A stretch of 64,000 bases of DNA from the NCBI RefSeq assembly GCF_947499945.1, contig NZ_CANMQD010000001.1, positions 1,488,001-1,552,000 of the forward strand. The letters run 5' to 3'. The translations under genes were made by a program, and so were the position numbers. The DNA is from an uncultured Sulfitobacter sp. Its GTDB lineage: Bacteria > Pseudomonadota > Alphaproteobacteria > Rhodobacterales > Rhodobacteraceae. The stretch's first letter is position 1. Each line of letters begins with the position of its first letter. The notes below the pieces were generated by a model. That model saw nothing but the letters and a program-made list of their open reading frames with translations, did not search any database and was not told the origin of the DNA. Below, piece by piece: positions 10,165 through 20,262 of this stretch.

Positions 10165-11019
10165 ATGCAAAAACGACTCACTTTTCTGGCACCACTGGCA
10201 TTTGCCGCCGCACTTGCCCTGCCTGTTTCTGCGCAAGAAGCTGTAACAGCCGATCCATCTGTTGTTGTTGCAACAGTTGGCGACACTGAGATCACGGTAG
10301 GTCACATGATTGTGGCATGGGCCAGTCTGCCACAACAGTATCAGGAACTTCCCGACGACGTGCTGTTCCAGGGCATCCTCGACCAATTAGTGCAACAGTC
10401 CGCGCTGGAGCAGCAATTCACCGGCGAGTTGCCCCGTCGTGTCGAAATCCAGATCGAGAACGAGCGCCGCTCACTTACTGCAGGTGAGGCCGTCAACGAG
10501 ATCATGGAAGGCCCCCTCGACGAAGCAGAAGTACAAGCCGCCTATGACGCTGACTATGGTGTTGTTGATCAGGAGCCTGAGTACAATGCATCGCATATTC
10601 TGGTAGAGACAGAAGAAGCGGCGTTGGAAGTTGTCGCCGCTCTTGAGGGTGGCGCCGAGTTTGCAACAGTTGCACGTGAAAAGTCGACTGGACCTTCTGG
10701 TCCAAATGGGGGGCAGCTTGGCTGGTTCGGCAAGGGTGCGATGGTGCCAGAATTTGAACAGGCCGTAGTTGCACTGGAGCCAGAAGCCATTTCTGCTCCC
10801 GTAAAAACACAGTTCGGTTGGCACGTTATTCGTCTGAACGAGACTCGCATTCCCGAAGCGCCCACTCTGGAAGAAGTACGCGATCAGATCGAGCTTCAGA
10901 TTCGCCAGATTCGCGCACAGTCAAAGATCGAAGAAGTGACCGCAGCAGCGAACGTCGATCGTAGCGGTGCCGAAAGTGTAAACCCTTCTGTCATCAAACA
11001 AGTCAACGTGCTGGAGTAA
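10165..11019 (+). CDS. Periplasmic parvulin-type peptidyl-prolyl cis-trans isomerase
   Basis: The 284-residue protein has a Sec signal peptide (residues 1-22, cleavage after PVSA), an N-terminal chaperone-like helical region, and one parvulin rotamase domain (about residues 135-235). The rotamase is marked by NASHILVETEEAA, the GGQLGWFGKGAMVPEFE block and FGWHVIRL. Such PpiC/SurA-like proteins help fold outer-membrane and periplasmic proteins. I chose the ATG with AGGACG four bases upstream; the open frame extends further up, but those residues do not look like a signal peptide. It faces secA across a shared upstream region, and argJ follows after eight bases. Confidence 0.9.
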   Translation: MQKRLTFLAPLAFAAALALPVSAQEAVTADPSVVVATVGDTEITVGHMIVAWASLPQQYQELPDDVLFQGILDQLVQQSALEQQFTGELPRRVEIQIENERRSLTAGEAVNEIMEGPLDEAEVQAAYDADYGVVDQEPEYNASHILVETEEAALEVVAALEGGAEFATVAREKSTGPSGPNGGQLGWFGKGAMVPEFEQAVVALEPEAISAPVKTQFGWHVIRLNETRIPEAPTLEEVRDQIELQIRQIRAQSKIEEVTAAANVDRSGAESVNPSVIKQVNVLE

Positions 11020-11027
11020 GCAAAACC

Positions 11028-12254
11028 ATGGCAAAGATAACCGCCGTCTCTCCTCTGGCGCCCGCCGCGTTTCCTGCATTACCAGTCATCGAAGGTGTCA
11101 AATTCTCAACGGCGGTAGCAGGGGTGAAATATCAGGGCCGCACAGATGTTATGCTTGCGACCCTGATCCCCGGCACTGTTATTGCTGGCGCATTTACGCG
11201 TTCGGCAACTCGCTCAGCTTCCGTACTGGATTGCCAGGCAAAGCTGGGTCTGGCCAGTGACGAGGCGGCGGCAATTTTGGTCAACTCCGGCAACTCCAAC
11301 GCCTTTACAGGCAAGGGCGGAGTTGCGTCGGTCGAGGCGATTACAGCGGCGGTAGCGCGTGTTTGCGACCTGCCGCAGACGCGTGTGTTCACTTCCTCCA
11401 CCGGTGTCATCGGGGAGCCGTTGCCACATGATCGCATCACTGCTGTTCTGGATGCTCTTTCCCAAACGGGTGACGCCAACAGCATCGAAGCCGCTGCAAA
11501 AGCAATCATGACGACCGACACATTCCCCAAGGGATCGAAAGCAACGATCGAGATTGACGGGAAAACTGTTTCCATCGCTGGTATCGCAAAAGGCTCTGGA
11601 ATGATTGCGCCCGATATGGCGACGATGCTTGTCTATATCTTTACCGATGCCCTGATTTGCCAAGACGCCTTGCAGGCTCTGGTTTCTCAAAGCAACGAAC
11701 AGACCTTTAACGCGATCACCGTAGACAGCGATACTTCCACCTCCGACAGTTTAATTGTGGCCGCGACAGGAGCAAGCGGTGTTGCTGTGGATGGGAATTC
11801 AGATTTTGCGGAGGCGTTGCACAGCGTGATGCTGGACCTAGCACATCAGGTCGTGCGCGATGGTGAAGGTGCAACCAAATTTGTCGAAATTGTTGTGACC
11901 GGTGCAGGCAGCGATGCAGAGGCTAAGATACATGCCATGTCCATCGCTAACTCGCCGCTGATAAAAACCGCTATCGCAGGCGAAGATCCGAACTGGGGCC
12001 GTGTCGTTATGGCCGTGGGGAAATCAGGCGCAGCAGCAGATCGGGACCGCCTCAGCATCCGTTTTGGCGAGGTCGAAGTGGCCAAGAATGGGTTTCGCAG
12101 CGAAGGCTACTCAGAGGAAGCGGCAACGGCACACATGAAAGGCCAGAATATCGTCATTGGTGTCGACATTGGCATTGGCTCGGGCACGGCGACTGTCTGG
12201 ACCTGCGATCTAACCCATGGCTATATCAGCATCAACGCCGACTACCGCTCATGA
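11028..12254 (+). CDS. argJ: Bifunctional ornithine acetyltransferase / N-acetylglutamate synthase
   Basis: ArgJ moves the acetyl group of N-acetylornithine to glutamate, recycling the acetyl group in arginine biosynthesis; many versions also use acetyl-CoA for the first step. The 408-residue precursor shows the self-cleavage site in KGSGMIAPDMATMLVYIF, where the chain is cut before the Thr of ATML to expose the catalytic N-terminal Thr of the beta chain. C-terminal motifs include SPLIKTAIAGEDPNWGR. The ATG is eight bases after the isomerase stop, and mutT overlaps the end by four bases, so these three genes form one rightward operon. argG lies elsewhere in this window. Confidence 0.97.
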   Translation: MAKITAVSPLAPAAFPALPVIEGVKFSTAVAGVKYQGRTDVMLATLIPGTVIAGAFTRSATRSASVLDCQAKLGLASDEAAAILVNSGNSNAFTGKGGVASVEAITAAVARVCDLPQTRVFTSSTGVIGEPLPHDRITAVLDALSQTGDANSIEAAAKAIMTTDTFPKGSKATIEIDGKTVSIAGIAKGSGMIAPDMATMLVYIFTDALICQDALQALVSQSNEQTFNAITVDSDTSTSDSLIVAATGASGVAVDGNSDFAEALHSVMLDLAHQVVRDGEGATKFVEIVVTGAGSDAEAKIHAMSIANSPLIKTAIAGEDPNWGRVVMAVGKSGAAADRDRLSIRFGEVEVAKNGFRSEGYSEEAATAHMKGQNIVIGVDIGIGSGTATVWTCDLTHGYISINADYRS

Positions 12255-12649
12255 AGATGGTCCTAGTCTCGGCCGTTGCACTGATCGACGTCGACGGGCG
12301 TGTCCTGTTGGCGCAGCGTCCCGAGGGAAAATCCATGGCGGGTCTGTGGGAATTCCCTGGTGGAAAGGTCGAAACCAACGAGACGCCCGAGGTTGCGCTT
12401 ATTCGTGAGCTGCACGAGGAGTTGGGGATTGATACATGGGCTTCGTGTCTCGCACCTCTGACCTTTGCCAGCCACTCATATGATGATTTCCATCTGATGA
12501 TGCCCCTGTTTGCATGCCGTAAGTGGGAAGGCACACCCCAGCCACGTGAAGGTCAGGTTCTAAAATGGGTGAAGCCCACTAACATGCGGGACTACCCAAT
12601 GCCAGCAGCAGACATTCCCCTCATCGCCGTTCTGCGTGACTGGCTTTAG
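12251..12649 (+). CDS. mutT: 8-oxo-dGTP diphosphatase MutT (Nudix)
   Basis: MutT hydrolyses oxidised dGTP to its monophosphate and so prevents A:T to C:G mutations. The Nudix box GGKVETNETPEVALIRELHEELG (residues 37-59) has the conserved REL-EE-G pattern that binds magnesium. The FPGGKVE lead-in and ATG start fit the MutT group (132 residues). The start overlaps the argJ stop (ATGA). Confidence 0.94.
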   Translation: MKMVLVSAVALIDVDGRVLLAQRPEGKSMAGLWEFPGGKVETNETPEVALIRELHEELGIDTWASCLAPLTFASHSYDDFHLMMPLFACRKWEGTPQPREGQVLKWVKPTNMRDYPMPAADIPLIAVLRDWL

Positions 12650-12713
12650 ATAAATTAGGTAATCCTGAAGAATTTTGGAACAATCTTATGCAATTTGGTT
12701 GATTGTGCTGGAA

Positions 12714-12731
12714 ACAGGGATAGTTCCCTGT
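12714..12731 (+). other. Small hairpin downstream of mutT
   Basis: ACAGGGA (12714-12720) pairs with TCCCTGT (12725-12731) across a TAGT loop. No T-run follows, so it is at best a weak terminator or a leader structure of the small gene that begins 36 bases later. Confidence 0.3.
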
Positions 12732-12766
12732 AATCTATTCTTGCATGGTTCTGGGGAGGATTTAAA

Positions 12767-12898
12767 ATGCTACGTACAATCACACTAGGAAGCTGCGTTT
12801 CCATTCAGGGAACATTCGTTCGTTCAATGCCAGATGGCCGTATTGCTGTTAAGGTAGATAACACGATATATTCCGGCGTTCCCGTCACGAAAAAGTAA
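12767..12898 (+). CDS. Small protein of unknown function, 43 residues
   Basis: This short frame is supported by a strong ribosome site (GGGGAGGA, seven bases before the ATG) and by a perfect terminator right after the stop. The product reads MLRTITLGSCVSIQGT then VRSMPDGRIAVKVDN and ends PVTKK. It has no signal peptide or membrane segment. The fragment IQGT-V-DGRIAVKV could form a small beta-barrel like a minimal SH3/RNA-binding fold, but that is only a guess. I recognise no named family. It sits between argJ-mutT and the end of the convergent infB operon. Confidence 0.7.
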   Translation: MLRTITLGSCVSIQGTFVRSMPDGRIAVKVDNTIYSGVPVTKK

Positions 12899-12920
12899 GC
12901 ATAGTGATATCAAGACATTA

Positions 12921-12952
12921 AAAAAGGGACGGTGCAAACACCGTCCCTTTTT
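12921..12952. terminator. Strong bidirectional intrinsic terminator
   Basis: A perfect 14-bp stem (12921-12934 with 12939-12952, core GGGACGGTG/CACCGTCCC, loop CAAA) is flanked by A5 on the left and T5 on the right. It can end both the rightward small-gene transcript and the leftward infB operon, whose stop is 21 bases away. Confidence 0.92.
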
Positions 12953-12972
12953 CTATTTGTATAAAGCCTCGC

Positions 12973-15444
12973 TTAGGCCAGCGTACGAGTCACTTCTTCA
13001 CGTGTGAAGATTTCGATCACATCGTCGGGACGAATATCATCGTAGTTCTCGAACGCCATACCACATTCTTGACCAGACTGGACTTCTGGCACTTCGTCCT
13101 TGAAGCGCTTGAGCGTCTTGAGCGTCCCTTCGTGGATAACCACGTTGTCGCGCAGCAGACGTACACCCGCAGAGCGGCGTGCCACCCCTTCGGTAACCAG
13201 ACAACCAGCGACTTTGCCGATACCCGTAACCTTGAAGACCTCTTTGATCGTGGCATAGCCAATAAAGGTTTCCTTGATCTCGTTGCTGAGCAGTCCAGAT
13301 GCCGCCGCCTTCACATCGTTCACCAGATCGTAGATGATCGAATAATAACGGATTTCGACACCTTTCTGGTTGGCGGTGTTACGCGCAGATGCGTTTGCAC
13401 GGACGTTAAAGCCCATGATCGGCGCGCCTGACGCCTCGGCCAGACCAACATCCGTCTCGGTAATCGCGCCAACACCAGAGTGTAGGACACGAACGCGAAC
13501 TTCGTCGTTGCCGATTTTCTCCATCGCCTGAACAATCGCTTCGGCAGAACCCTGCACGTCCGCTTTGACCAAGATTGGAAGCTCGGACACGTCCTCATCC
13601 GCTTTGGCATTTGCCATAAGCTGCTCAAGAGTTGTCGCCGCGCCAAGTGCTGCACGTTTGTCTTTTGCAGCGTTTGCACGATATTCCGCGATCTCACGCG
13701 CCTGTGCTTCAGTCTCGGTCACGTTGAGAACATCGCCTGCCTCTGGTGTGCCGTTGAGGCCAAGAACCTCGACAGGAACCGAGGGACCGGCTTCTTTGAT
13801 GCGGTTACCTTGATCGTCGATCAGCGCACGAACCTTACCGTACTGCTCACCCACAACAAAGATGTCACCCGTGCGCAGCGTACCATTCTGAACCAGAACC
13901 GTGGCGACAGGACCGCGACCCACATCCAGCTTCGCCTCGATCACGGCACCAACGGCAGCGCGGTTCGGGTTCGCTTTCAGCTCAAGGATCTCGGACTGTA
14001 GCGCGATCGCTTCGAGCAACTCATCAAGACCCTGGCCTGTGATCGCAGACACTTCAACGTCCTGCACATCGCCGGACATCTTCTCGACGATGACTTCGTG
14101 CTGGAGCAAAGCTGCGCGCACTTTGTCAGGATCAGCCGATGGTTTGTCGACCTTGTTGATCGCCACAATCATCGGCACTTTAGCTGCTTTCGCATGGGCG
14201 ATGGCTTCAATCGTTTGCGGCATAACAGCATCGTCCGCCGCAACAACCAGAACCACGATGTCCGTTACCTGTGCACCGCGTGAGCGCATGGAGGTAAAGG
14301 CAGCGTGACCTGGTGTATCAAGGAAGGACAAAACCTGTCCGCCTTCGGTTGTGACCTGATAGGCACCGATGTGCTGGGTGATACCACCGGCTTCGCCAGC
14401 AACAACTTTCGCCTTACGGATCGCATCCAGCAAGGATGTTTTACCGTGATCAACGTGACCCATAATAGTGATGACAGGGGGGCGACCTACCAGATCGGCC
14501 TCATCATCTTCTTCCAGCTTGATCACGTCTTCAACATCAGCGTCCGAGACACGGACAACCTTGTGGCCGAACTCCTCGATGATCAGCTCTGCGGTATCTG
14601 CATCAATCGTTTCGTTCTGCGTAACCATAAGGCCAGACTGCATCAGTGCTTTGACAACAGCGCCCGTCTTCTCTGCCATACGCGCGGCAAGTTCGGACAC
14701 CATAATCGCTGGAGGCAACTGAACGTCGCGAATAATCTTCTCGCGCTCAACATTGCCGCCCATTGCTTTCGCACGGGCGCGATCCTGCTTGCGCTTCATC
14801 TGCGCCATGGAGCGTTGACGACCGCCCTCACCGCCACGAAGTGCCTGATTGACGGTCAGCTTACCTGAGCGACGATCATCGTCCTGACGGTTCTTCTTGT
14901 TGGTTTCCTCGCGGTCACGCTCTGTCTTGCGGGGTGTGGCAGCGGGAAGTGCTTTGTTTGGGGCAGCACGCGCTGCCGCCGGCTCTGCCTTCGGACTTGC
15001 TGCCGCTTGTGCATCTGCCTCGGCTTCACGCTTAGCGCGTTCTTCCTCTTCGGCTTTCGCCTTAAGGCTTTCCTCGCGTTGGCGATCCTCGGCCTCTTTG
15101 GCTTCGATCTCGGCGCGGCGGCGCTCGCGGTCTTCTGCACGTGCTTTTTCTTCTGCTTCACGCGCGGCGGCCTCTTCGACCTCACGCGATTTTGCAGCTT
15201 GTACAGCCTTCAGGCGACGTTCCATTTCGGAATCAGTAATACCTGCGGGACGCTTGGAAGGGTCGCCTACTGGACCCGCACCGGGGCCACTTGGCTTTTG
15301 GCCACCAGGCTTGGGCACCACAACGCGCTTGCGCTTGGTCTCCACGACTACGTTCTTGGTCCGCCCATGGCTAAAGCTTTGCTTTACATTGCTTGGACGT
15401 GAGCCGCCGAGGCCCAGTGTTTTTCTGCCGTCATTATCGCTCAT
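12973..15444 (-). CDS. infB: Translation initiation factor IF-2
   Basis: IF-2 is the GTPase that brings initiator fMet-tRNA to the 30S subunit and helps 50S joining. The 823-residue chain has a long charged, repetitive N-terminal region (Ala/Glu/Arg-rich, about residues 60-230), then the IF2 N-terminal helical domain, the G domain with [12 protein letters not shown] (G1), DTPGHAAF (G3) and NKVDKP (G4), and the C-terminal fMet-tRNA-binding domains. It is the last gene of the leftward rimP-nusA-ylxR-infB operon, starts nine bases after ylxR, and is followed by a strong terminator. Confidence 0.99.
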   Translation of the reverse strand: MSDNDGRKTLGLGGSRPSNVKQSFSHGRTKNVVVETKRKRVVVPKPGGQKPSGPGAGPVGDPSKRPAGITDSEMERRLKAVQAAKSREVEEAAAREAEEKARAEDRERRRAEIEAKEAEDRQREESLKAKAEEEERAKREAEADAQAAASPKAEPAAARAAPNKALPAATPRKTERDREETNKKNRQDDDRRSGKLTVNQALRGGEGGRQRSMAQMKRKQDRARAKAMGGNVEREKIIRDVQLPPAIMVSELAARMAEKTGAVVKALMQSGLMVTQNETIDADTAELIIEEFGHKVVRVSDADVEDVIKLEEDDEADLVGRPPVITIMGHVDHGKTSLLDAIRKAKVVAGEAGGITQHIGAYQVTTEGGQVLSFLDTPGHAAFTSMRSRGAQVTDIVVLVVAADDAVMPQTIEAIAHAKAAKVPMIVAINKVDKPSADPDKVRAALLQHEVIVEKMSGDVQDVEVSAITGQGLDELLEAIALQSEILELKANPNRAAVGAVIEAKLDVGRGPVATVLVQNGTLRTGDIFVVGEQYGKVRALIDDQGNRIKEAGPSVPVEVLGLNGTPEAGDVLNVTETEAQAREIAEYRANAAKDKRAALGAATTLEQLMANAKADEDVSELPILVKADVQGSAEAIVQAMEKIGNDEVRVRVLHSGVGAITETDVGLAEASGAPIMGFNVRANASARNTANQKGVEIRYYSIIYDLVNDVKAAASGLLSNEIKETFIGYATIKEVFKVTGIGKVAGCLVTEGVARRSAGVRLLRDNVVIHEGTLKTLKRFKDEVPEVQSGQECGMAFENYDDIRPDDVIEIFTREEVTRTLA

Positions 15445-15453
15445 CTAGCTCGT

Positions 15454-16074
15454 CTATCCTTTCGGCTGGTCGATACCAGCCTCGTTTTTGCGCACGCCGT
15501 TCAACCTATGGGCTTCCTCTACAACACGCAGAGTGAGTCCACCAGAGGCGAGCGCCCCATGTATCACAGTTTGGCGACCGAATGCCAAACCCAATTCATC
15601 CGCCGTCAGACACCCGATATAGTGTCCATAATGCGGAGTGCTCAGTTTTGATTTGCCGCGTCCTGATCCGTCCACAGCTTGGATCAACACTAAAGCTTCT
15701 TCCGTTTGCAGCCAGCTCTTGACCTTCTCATAGCCTGCGACGGCTTTACCCGCTTTTCGCTGCATCGAGATAAGGTCCACCACACGGCGGGCCAACTGCT
15801 TTTCAACTTCATCCACCAGATTCTCTGGTATTTTAACAGGTTGCTTCGCGCTACGCGAGAACAACCCTTTCTTTACAGCCAACTCAAGCGCGTCACGATC
15901 CGCACTCACCCACATGCCACGCCCAGGCAATTTGCCCATTACGTCAGCAAATACCTGACCCTCAGGACCAATAACGAAACGTATCAACCTATATTTTGGT
16001 TGCACCTCACCTGTGGCAAGGCACTTACGTTCTTCGCCGCTCTCGCGATCTTTGGATGCGCCACCGCGTCCCAT
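15454..16074 (-). CDS. YlxR-type RNA-binding protein with L7Ae-like C-terminus
   Basis: The 206-residue product combines a YlxR (DUF448) domain at the N-terminus, with the signature RKCLATGEVQPKYRLIRFV and PGRGMWVSADRDAL, and a C-terminal domain resembling the L7Ae/L30e fold (about 90-190, including MQRKAGKAVAGYEKV). This fused form is common in alphaproteobacteria between nusA and infB. It probably binds RNA in translation or transcription, but the exact role is not settled. The ATG is 24 bases after nusA. Confidence 0.9.
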   Translation of the reverse strand: MGRGGASKDRESGEERKCLATGEVQPKYRLIRFVIGPEGQVFADVMGKLPGRGMWVSADRDALELAVKKGLFSRSAKQPVKIPENLVDEVEKQLARRVVDLISMQRKAGKAVAGYEKVKSWLQTEEALVLIQAVDGSGRGKSKLSTPHYGHYIGCLTADELGLAFGRQTVIHGALASGGLTLRVVEEAHRLNGVRKNEAGIDQPKG

Positions 16075-16098
16075 GCTGGTTCTACCCGAGACCTACGA

Positions 16099-17712
16099 TC
16101 AGGCCTCGGCCTCCTCGTCTGTTTCAACATCACCTTCGGCATCTGCTTCAATATCCGCAGGATCTACCCAGCCCAGCATAACACGGGCTGTCATAATCAT
16201 CGCCTGCGCTTCTTCAAGCGTCATCTCAAAAGGCTCAAGCGTGCCGTCATCCTTAACGCGCTCGCCGTTTTCTGTGGTCCAGCCACCGGCCAGTTCCCAA
16301 TCCGCGCAAGTCGCGAAATCCTCAAGCGTTTTCACATCATCTTTGGCAAGAGCTTCGACCATCTGTGGCGTTAGACCTTCAAAGTTGATCAGGCTATCCT
16401 CGGCGCCCAGCGCGCGGGCCGCATCAAGCGCGGCCTTATTCTGCGCCTCAAGCACGTCTCGGGCACGGGCCTGCAACTCGCCTGCGGTCGCTTCATCGAC
16501 GCCGTCGATAACCAACAGTTCACCCACTTCGACATAGGCGACTTCTTCAAGGCTGGTGAAGCCTTCGGACACCAGAAGCTGGGCAAAGAATTCGTCCAGA
16601 TCAAGGTTATCCATGAACAATTTAGTGCGCAATTCAAACTCGGCCTGACGGCGCTCAGATTCCTGCTCTTCTGTCATGATGTCGATGTCGAGGCCGGTAA
16701 GCTGGCTTGCCAGACGTACGTTTTGGCCACGACGACCAATCGCAAGACTCAACTGCTCTTCGGGAACAACGACTTCGATTTTACCAGCTTCTTCGTCCAG
16801 AACAACTTTGGACACCTCGGCGGGCTGAAGGGCGTTCACAAGGAATGTTGGCGTGTCTTCATTCCATGGAATGATGTCGATCTTTTCACCTTGAAGCTCG
16901 TTCACGACGGCCTGAACGCGGCTACCGCGCATACCAACACAAGCACCGACAGGGTCGATGGAGTTATCATAGGAAATCACGGCAATCTTGGCGCGGGAAC
17001 CCGGATCACGCGCAACCGCTTTGATCTCGATGATACCGTCATAGATTTCTGGCACTTCCATCTTGAACAACTCAGCCATGAACTCGGGCGCTGTACGACT
17101 CAGGAAAATCTGCGGACCGCGCTGCTCGCGACGTACTTCCTTGATATAAACGCGGATACGGTCGTTCGGGCGATACGATTCGCGGCCGATCTTCTCGTTG
17201 CGGCGCAGGATCGCTTCACCGGCGCCCACATCGACGATGACGTTGCCGTACTCTTCACGCTTGACCAAACCATTGATGATCGTGCCTGCGCGGTCTTTGA
17301 ATTCTTCATACTGACGGTCACGCTCGGCTTCGCGGACCTTCTGTAAGATAACCTGCTTAGCAGATTGTGCTGCGATGCGGCCCATCTCTACCGGCGGCAC
17401 TTCTTCGATGAATTCCTGACCAACCTGCGGATCAGCCATATATTCTTTGGCTTGAGCAACAGTGAACTCCGCCTGATAATTTTCAAGCTCATCATCCGCC
17501 ACAACTGTGCGCACACGAGTAAATGTCGCGCGGCCTGTTTTGCGGTCAATCTCTACGCGGATGTCCATTTCCGCGCCATAGCGGGACTTGGCTGCGCGCG
17601 CGAGGGACTCTTCCATCGCTTCGATCACCAGCACGGGATCGATCATCTTTTCACGGGCAACAGCTTCGGCAGTTTGCAAAAGCTCAAGCTGGTTTGCGGA
17701 TGTAATGGCCAT
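16099..17712 (-). CDS. nusA: Transcription termination/antitermination factor NusA
   Basis: NusA binds RNA polymerase and nascent RNA and affects pausing, termination and antitermination. The 537 residues hold the N-terminal polymerase-binding domain (1-130), the S1 domain (from about 135, [20 protein letters not shown]), and two KH domains including [16 protein letters not shown] and [17 protein letters not shown]. The C-terminal part has helix-hairpin-helix-like repeats and a strongly acidic tail. Its ATG overlaps the rimP stop by one base (TAATG), so translation is likely coupled. Confidence 0.98.
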   Translation of the reverse strand: MAITSANQLELLQTAEAVAREKMIDPVLVIEAMEESLARAAKSRYGAEMDIRVEIDRKTGRATFTRVRTVVADDELENYQAEFTVAQAKEYMADPQVGQEFIEEVPPVEMGRIAAQSAKQVILQKVREAERDRQYEEFKDRAGTIINGLVKREEYGNVIVDVGAGEAILRRNEKIGRESYRPNDRIRVYIKEVRREQRGPQIFLSRTAPEFMAELFKMEVPEIYDGIIEIKAVARDPGSRAKIAVISYDNSIDPVGACVGMRGSRVQAVVNELQGEKIDIIPWNEDTPTFLVNALQPAEVSKVVLDEEAGKIEVVVPEEQLSLAIGRRGQNVRLASQLTGLDIDIMTEEQESERRQAEFELRTKLFMDNLDLDEFFAQLLVSEGFTSLEEVAYVEVGELLVIDGVDEATAGELQARARDVLEAQNKAALDAARALGAEDSLINFEGLTPQMVEALAKDDVKTLEDFATCADWELAGGWTTENGERVKDDGTLEPFEMTLEEAQAMIMTARVMLGWVDPADIEADAEGDVETDEEAEA

Positions 17713-18290
17713 TATTTTTCTCCCTCGTCAGACAGGTGCGTCTGAACTTCGTCAAATTGAGTCTCGTCGATTACGCCGGACGCTTTGCGCTGGCGTAGCA
17801 TTTCTTTGATCAGCTCGTCTGTCAGGACCAGCTTGGCATCTGTCAGCCATTCGAATTTCAGGCCAACAGTGCCTTCCTCGATGTTGATGAGAACTTCGCC
17901 CCCCTCAACACCCGCAAGCTCACCTTTGAAACGGCGACGCCCGTCGATCAGATCATCGGTTTCGATCTTGGCCTCATAGCCCTCGAAATTCGTAAAATCC
18001 TTGAGGCGTGTCAGGGGACGGTCGATACCCGGGCTGGAAACCTCAAGCGCATATTCGTCAATAATCGGATCTTCCACATCAAGCACGGCACCAACAGCAG
18101 TGCTGATCTGCGCCAGATCGTCCACTTCGATCCCGCCGTCAGGCTTGTCCGCCATGATCTGCAAGGTAGAGGTCTTACCGCTCATCAAGCGTACGCGCAC
18201 CAGCTCATACCCCATGTCTTCAATGACGGGGGTAATGATCTCGGCGAGGCGCCGGTCCATAGCTGCTTTTGCGATCAGATCGTTGTTCAT
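17712..18290 (-). CDS. rimP: Ribosome maturation factor RimP
   Basis: RimP is needed for maturation of the 30S subunit. The 192-residue product has the two-domain RimP layout: an N-terminal alpha/beta domain ([20 protein letters not shown], and [19 protein letters not shown] with the conserved SPGIDRPL) and a C-terminal SH3-like domain. I use the internal ATG (MNNDLIAKA), because residues before it are not conserved-looking and GTGAGAA sits before it; the frame could start 24 bases earlier. It heads the rimP-nusA-ylxR-infB operon. Confidence 0.93.
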   Translation of the reverse strand: MNNDLIAKAAMDRRLAEIITPVIEDMGYELVRVRLMSGKTSTLQIMADKPDGGIEVDDLAQISTAVGAVLDVEDPIIDEYALEVSSPGIDRPLTRLKDFTNFEGYEAKIETDDLIDGRRRFKGELAGVEGGEVLINIEEGTVGLKFEWLTDAKLVLTDELIKEMLRQRKASGVIDETQFDEVQTHLSDEGEK

Positions 18291-18312
18291 ATTCTCACTT
18301 AGGTTCAGGCAC

Positions 18313-18336
18313 AAAAAAACGGGCGCGCGGCCCGTT
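18313..18336 (-). terminator. Intrinsic terminator between the solute-binding protein gene and rimP
   Basis: AACGGGC (18318-18324) pairs with GCCCGTT (18330-18336), loop GCGCG. On the minus strand the stem is followed by a run of seven T (18319-18313). It would end the leftward pip/solute-binding transcript just before the rimP start, so rimP needs its own promoter or read-through. Confidence 0.8.
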
Positions 18337-18413
18337 CGTGGTTTCGATGGGCGCTTGGTTTGGACCCGAGCGACACGCTGTTAAAGTTCATATACGCGCG
18401 GTGCGGCAGAACA

Positions 18414-19244
18414 TCAAGCCCCCCACCACCGCTGGGCGGCACGCAGATCGTCAAACACGCCACGCCCCAGTGTCATGGGCATTGCCACGCTGCGTGCGAC
18501 AGCAATACCGTCCCATACCGCAATATCGTTCAGTCCGGTCAGCACGGAGGCATCAGCGATATCGGCGCCGTCCACCAGATACTCGGCGACAGCCTGCGCA
18601 CGCACCGCAGAGGAAGGGATCGAGACAAGCTCGACCTCGTCAAACCATCCCGCCTGCCCGTCTTTCCAATGTGTCGCGACACGCTCCGCCAACAGCTGCT
18701 GACCTGCCGCAAACCGACGCACGCGGTAAAGGCCCGTGCCAATACCCCCCTGAGCATCGTGCGCAGGGCGAATAATGTTTGTGGCATTGCTCAACTTGAA
18801 TGGAAAATCAGGATCAGGATCAGTCAGTGTAACCTCTACGCTGGCCTGCGCAAGCGCACGGACATCGCCCAACGCTGCAAGGCTATGTACTACATCATAA
18901 GCCGTAAACGACGTACCATCATGAAAAGTAACGCCATTTCGCAAATCAAACGTCCAGATGCGGGAATCTGTGGAACTGTTCCACGCTACCGCCAACTCCC
19001 CGCGCAAGGTTCCGTCAGCAGCCACTTCGGTCAGCGCCTCATAGACAACGCCAAGGCGGGCAACCTGCATAAACAACCCATCGCCACGGGTCCAATCATC
19101 ACTGCGAGCCGCGCCAGATAGTGCAAGCCGCAGCTTGCCGCCCCGCTGTGGTAACGGACCAGCACTCACCCCTGTCGCAGCAAGCAATGCAGCAGCGGCA
19201 GCACTGGAAAACAACGCACGGCGATCAAGGGGTTTGCGGCTCAT
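18414..19244 (-). CDS. Short family-5 (peptide-type) ABC solute-binding protein
   Basis: The product begins with MSRKPLDRRALFSSAA, a Tat-like or Sec signal ending at VSAGPLP, and then GGKLRLALSGAARSDDW and VYEALTEVAADGTLRGELA, followed by WTFDLRNGVTFHDGTSFTAYDVVHS. These are hallmarks of peptide/nickel-type periplasmic binding proteins. It is only 276 residues, while full members are about 500, and it stops soon after GTGLYRV and the WFDEVELV segment. The final Trp-rich tail (AAQRWWGA) and a good terminator after the gene suggest a genuine short product or an old C-terminal loss. No permease or ATPase genes adjoin it. The ATG overlaps the pip stop by four bases. Confidence 0.78.
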   Translation of the reverse strand: MSRKPLDRRALFSSAAAAALLAATGVSAGPLPQRGGKLRLALSGAARSDDWTRGDGLFMQVARLGVVYEALTEVAADGTLRGELAVAWNSSTDSRIWTFDLRNGVTFHDGTSFTAYDVVHSLAALGDVRALAQASVEVTLTDPDPDFPFKLSNATNIIRPAHDAQGGIGTGLYRVRRFAAGQQLLAERVATHWKDGQAGWFDEVELVSIPSSAVRAQAVAEYLVDGADIADASVLTGLNDIAVWDGIAVARSVAMPMTLGRGVFDDLRAAQRWWGA

Positions 19245-20212
19245 GTAACTGCGATCCTGTCCATAGCACGGACCAGTTCGGCACTGATCCCCGGCTCTGA
19301 CAGGGCGTGGCCCGCATTGCGCACCATCTTGAGTTCGGCCTTGGGCCATACCTTTGCGATGGAGTGGGCGCTGCCAGGGGGACATATCATGTCATATCGC
19401 CCCTGCACGATTACGCCGGGTATATGCGCGATGCGGTCCATCTGGGCAAGGATCTGGCCATCATACTCCAGAAACCCGTTGTTGATGAAATAGTGATTCT
19501 CAAGCCGCGCAAAAGCACGGGCATACTCCCCCGGTCCTTCCATCATCTGCCCTGTGGAGGAGATCGAGGCGAGCGCGTTTTCCCATCCCGACCAAGCACG
19601 GGCGTAGCGGGTCTGCTGGTTCATATCGTCAGAGAACAGCCGACGGTGATACGCCTTGATATAATCATCCCGCTCGTCCTGCGGCACAATCGCGGTGAAC
19701 TTGTCCCAGACTTCGGGCCAGAATTTACCAGCACCGCCGCCATAGAACCAATCAAGCTCGACCTGCGTCATAAGAAAGACGCCGCGCAGTACGATATTGC
19801 GCACCGCCGCTGGATGGCTCTGGGCATAGATTAGCGAAAGTGTCGCACCCCAACTGCCGCCAAAGACGACCCATTGCGCAATCCCCAGCGTTTCGCGAAT
19901 CAGCTCGATATCAGCAACAAGGTGCCAAGTGGTGTTGTCTGTGCACGATGCATGCGGCGTTGAGCGCCCGCAACCACGCTGATCAAACAGGATAATGCGA
20001 AAAATTGCTGGGTTGAAATAACGCCGCATCGACGGGCTACACCCACCGCCGGGGCCACCATGCAGGACCACAACAGGGATACCGTTCGGGTTGCCGCACT
20101 GCTCTACATAGACATCATGCCCTTGGCCCACAGGCAGCATCCGCCGGTCGAACGGGTCAATCGGGGGGTACAGATATTGCACTGCGCGCTTTTGATCGTG
20201 GGTCTTATCCAT
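19241..20212 (-). CDS. pip: Proline iminopeptidase (alpha/beta hydrolase)
   Basis: This cytoplasmic serine peptidase removes N-terminal proline from peptides. The 323-residue product matches the family closely: YPPIDPFDRRMLPVGQGHDVYVEQCGNP at the start, the oxyanion/HGGPGGG motif, FDQRGCGRSTPH, and the nucleophile elbow GGSWGATLSL. The catalytic His lies near the end in VRNAGHALSEPG. I start at the ATG of MDKTHDQKRAVQ, since longer upstream starts would enter the divergent ubiG promoter region. It is co-translated with the downstream solute-binding protein gene. Confidence 0.95.
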   Translation of the reverse strand: MDKTHDQKRAVQYLYPPIDPFDRRMLPVGQGHDVYVEQCGNPNGIPVVVLHGGPGGGCSPSMRRYFNPAIFRIILFDQRGCGRSTPHASCTDNTTWHLVADIELIRETLGIAQWVVFGGSWGATLSLIYAQSHPAAVRNIVLRGVFLMTQVELDWFYGGGAGKFWPEVWDKFTAIVPQDERDDYIKAYHRRLFSDDMNQQTRYARAWSGWENALASISSTGQMMEGPGEYARAFARLENHYFINNGFLEYDGQILAQMDRIAHIPGVIVQGRYDMICPPGSAHSIAKVWPKAELKMVRNAGHALSEPGISAELVRAMDRIAVT

Positions 20213-20262
20213 TAGCAGCCTATATAGCTTGAGATCAGACATTGAATACAGGAGCGTCCAAA

